Positions 32,695 to 34,171 of a stretch of DNA of 34,171 nt are shown one piece after another. The notes beneath the pieces are model-generated. The model did not search any database. It was not told the origin of the DNA and saw only the letters and a list, made by a program, of their open reading frames with translations. Position 1 is the first letter of the stretch. Each line of letters opens with the position of its first letter. The stretch covers positions 1-34,171 of the forward strand of contig JAAXPZ010000040.1 in assembly GCA_012329065.1 (NCBI GenBank), read 5' to 3'. Origin of the DNA: Sulfurovum sp. GTDB taxonomy: Bacteria > Campylobacterota > Campylobacteria > Campylobacterales > Sulfurovaceae. Position numbers and translations under genes: made by a program.

Positions 32695-33188
32695 TTATTC
32701 GAGAGAGGTCTGATAGATATGTTCCCTTATACTCTGAAATATCTCCACAAGCTCTTCTTGTACTTTAAGTATTACTTTCCTACTGTGACGCACTACTTTG
32801 CCTGCTAAACGACACAACTTGTAAGGTATGGTACTGACTGTATGATGTTGCCAACTCTTTTGGAGCATGGCTTTAAAGAGGATGACTTTCCTATACTCTC
32901 CGATATGGGCATACATTTTACTTTTAGTGGCTCTTGTATGGCTTTGTCTGAACGAATATTACGCACATCATCCAATACTCTTCCTCCACTGTGTAGCATG
33001 AGCAGTAAAGGTTGTCTATGTTCAAAAGAAAGATACCCACGGTTACTTTGTGGTAAAGGAAGAGAAGTGTTACATAACTTGTCTACTCTAATGGCTTTAA
33101 GATACTCTCCAAACAAAATAGTTCCTGCATTGGAAGTAAGTGACTCATTTGTACCCTCTACAGAAAAATTCAAGACAGTTTGTAGCAT
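32695..33188 (-). pseudogene. IS1380-family transposase, internally deleted and frameshifted
   Basis: The minus strand from an ATG at 33188 reads LQTVLNFSVEGTNESLT and GTILFGEYL then HRQPLLLMLHSGGRVLDD, the N-terminus of IS1380-family transposases, to about MPISESIGK. A second frame then gives LQKSWQHHTV and LCRLAGKVVRHSRKVILKV up to the stop at 32695, the usual C-terminus. Together these cover only about 80 plus 60 residues of a roughly 430-residue family, so the whole catalytic core (DDE region) is missing and the two parts are in different frames. It cannot transpose itself. Confidence 0.75.
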
Positions 33189-33285
33189 ACTTATACTCCT
33201 TGGCAAAAGCTTCACCAAATGAGTGAAGGTATTTAGTGTCGCTTTTGTCTTTCTTTTTTCCTATTTTACGGATTTGAGTATTACA

Positions 33286-33315
33286 TTGACTTTAGTATGA
33301 AAATATCATTATAAT
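33286..33315 (+). promoter_or_regulatory. Promoter of the BrnT-like fragment
   Basis: TTGACT at 33286-33291, 18 nt, TATAAT at 33310-33315. Transcription would start about at the ATG at 33322, giving a leaderless or nearly leaderless transcript. The same hexamers and spacer occur at the Phd-type antitoxin promoter at 16290-16333. Confidence 0.5.
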
Positions 33316-33321
33316 ATAATT

Positions 33322-33537
33322 ATGAATACTATCAAATTTGATTGGGATGATAAAAAAGTCGCTAGTGACTTGAAAAAGCATGCTGTTTCTTTTAAAGAAG
33401 CACAGTCTGTCTTTATAGCAAAATTTTATTCTTCTTTTAAATTTACAAACTCATCACTGGTCATACTAGGTATAAACTCGGGGCTCGTTCCCATTCTGTG
33501 CGTGGGAATGCATCTACATTATTTTGAATGTCTTTAA
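33322..33537 (+). pseudogene. BrnT-like toxin, N-terminal fragment
   Basis: Residues 1-31 (IKFDWDDKKVASDLKKHAVS followed by FKEAQSVF) match the start of BrnT ribonuclease toxins (FeWDpkKaasNlkKHGVsFeeAatVF). Beyond that the sequence does not follow the family except a possible LVILGINS, and from about residue 54 it reads through REP-like palindromes at 33481-33515. The open frame of 71 codons is therefore a fragment with a foreign tail. No BrnA antitoxin follows. An intact promoter remains. Confidence 0.55.
33481..33515. repeat. REP-like palindrome (TTCCCA...TGGGAA)
   Basis: GGGCTCGTTCCCA followed by TTCTGTGCGTGGGAATGCAT; TTCCCA and TGGGAA form a stem around 9 nt. It begins where similarity to BrnT ends. 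From recall, CTCGTTCCCA-type palindromes are widespread REP-like elements. Confidence 0.5.
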
Positions 33538-33550
33538 TGTATTTTGGTTG

Positions 33551-33652
33551 ATGAAATTGGAGTACGGATTAGCAGATGCAACGTGGGGAGGAGTTATGGT
33601 GATAGATAAGGTATCTCCGAAAGCCGTTGTAGCTTCTTCAATCTGTATATAA
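33551..33652 (+). other. Short ORF between REP-like repeats, coding doubtful
   Basis: A 33-codon ATG frame (MKLEYGLADATWGGVMVIDK...) runs through the first inverted REP-like arm. The composition looks protein-like but I recognise no family and there is no ribosome binding site. It may be a scrap of a lost gene. Confidence 0.15.
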
Positions 33653-33704
33653 TTTAGGATTTAATACCTCGTATCTAACAGTTTTTTCCTCGTTCCCACG
33701 TTGC
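33578..33704. repeat. Inverted pair of REP-like arms
   Basis: GCAACGTGGGGAGGAG (33578-33593) and CTCGTTCCCACGTTGC (33689-33704) are inverted copies with 14 of 16 positions complementary. The right arm also repeats the CTCGTTCCCA of 33484-33493 in direct orientation, and it starts just after the stop codon of the SUKH-like gene on the minus strand. Confidence 0.5.
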
Positions 33705-33709
33705 TTTCT

Positions 33710-34171
33710 CTATAGATGATAATCACTAACTTCTTTACCCAGTTCATACCCCTGCTGTTTAAGCTTTTGAACATCCTTCGGATAAGAGATTAAAAGTTTT
33801 AAAAAATTAGTAAAATTTTCTGCCACAAAGTATGGAGTCAAGTGATCAACACTACTATCATTAAGAAACTCTATACGAGGAGGTATTCGCCATATGCTTC
33901 CTATGTTGTCTTCTATGTCCATAACTATCATTCCCGAACCTAAGATTTGACCATCATTGGTTATAGGCATATACTTTTTATCTAAGACTATCTTATTATC
34001 GTCACTTTCCACATCTTCCATTCTATAGTCGTATGAGCCTGTTCGTGTATGATACGCATAATTTCTGTAGATACTTACAGGTTCATCTAACCCCATAACA
34101 TTGACATCTATATAGGTTTCTTCATTGTATTGTGTAATTATGTTCCCTGGCTCAAAATAAGCACTCCCATA
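33710..34171 (-). CDS. SMI1/KNR4 (SUKH)-like protein, truncated by the window edge
   Basis: The frame is open from the right edge (YGSAYFEPGNIITQYN) to TAG at 33710, giving 153 residues of a protein whose N-terminus is outside the window. The glycine-rich start and the later block YMPITNDGQILGSGMIVMDI followed by SIWRIPP resemble the core of SUKH-superfamily proteins, many of which are immunity proteins against secreted toxins. No toxin gene is visible. An ATG at 34096 is internal and not the likely start. Confidence 0.55.
   Translation of the reverse strand, partial: YGSAYFEPGNIITQYNEETYIDVNVMGLDEPVSIYRNYAYHTRTGSYDYRMEDVESDDNKIVLDKKYMPITNDGQILGSGMIVMDIEDNIGSIWRIPPRIEFLNDSSVDHLTPYFVAENFTNFLKLLISYPKDVQKLKQQGYELGKEVSDYHL

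Noticed and set aside
32526-33300. Terminal inverted repeats of the IS1380 element
   Set aside because: The inverted repeat at 32526-32551 has no matching partner on the right side near 33200-33300, so no element ends are claimed.
1-34171. CRISPR array, tRNA or rRNA genes
   Set aside because: No regularly spaced repeats, tRNA cloverleaf or rRNA-like stretch was noticed in the intergenic gaps, which are mostly short.

Overview
The window looks like chromosomal DNA from a Campylobacterota (epsilonproteobacterial) species, most like the free-living Sulfurimonas/Sulfurovum type. The reasons are the low GC content, short AAGGA-type ribosome binding sites, tightly overlapped genes, a katA gene followed by an ankyrin gene as in Campylobacter (katA/Cj1386), LpxK with the short N-terminus seen in Helicobacter, and an Mrp antiporter. 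This placement is from memory of gene content, not from a database search. No rRNA, tRNA or CRISPR array was seen.

Layout. 1-2.2 kb (minus): an envelope group with an edge-truncated secreted protein, a secreted VWA protein and a small lipoprotein. The last two share an unusual promoter with tandem 11-bp repeats 7 nt before the -10. 2.4-3.3 kb: apaH. 3.4-4.2 kb (plus): a REP-associated tyrosine transposase (RAYT) preceded by a 17-bp sequence whose exact inverted copy lies 3.5 kb away. 4.2-6.9 kb (minus): an ArsR regulator, an ArsP-like permease, a small thioredoxin and a thioredoxin-reductase-like flavoprotein, with two matching ArsR-type operators. 6.9-8.4 kb (minus): a patatin phospholipase, a family-6 uracil/hypoxanthine-DNA glycosylase and a frameshifted small ORF. 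8.4-10.9 kb (plus): a peroxide-defence operon, catalase-ankyrin-Dps, behind two Fur/PerR-like palindromes.

11-20 kb: an unknown secreted protein, two small membrane proteins next to prmC, an M48 protease, a pair of unknown coiled-coil proteins, an orphan Phd-type antitoxin with a stop-broken PemK/MazF toxin, arfB, an Uup-like ABC-F protein, and a LysM plus 3D-domain wall protein. 20-29.5 kb (minus): thrC, a complete Mrp Na+/H+ antiporter operon with fused mrpAB, argB and lpxK. 29.6-32.4 kb: a monooxygenase-fold protein, a lipoprotein cytochrome c, purE-purK and a small HMA metal-binding protein.

32.4-34.2 kb is a decayed accessory patch: an internally deleted IS1380-family transposase, a BrnT-like toxin fragment that runs into REP-like palindromes, and an edge-truncated SUKH-like (SMI1/KNR4) protein. 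The rest reads as ordinary housekeeping sequence. The best leads are regulatory (the shared tandem-repeat promoters, the two ArsR operators, the GATAA-N3-TTATC palindromes), the RAYT and its distant repeat copy, and the two decayed toxin-antitoxin loci.
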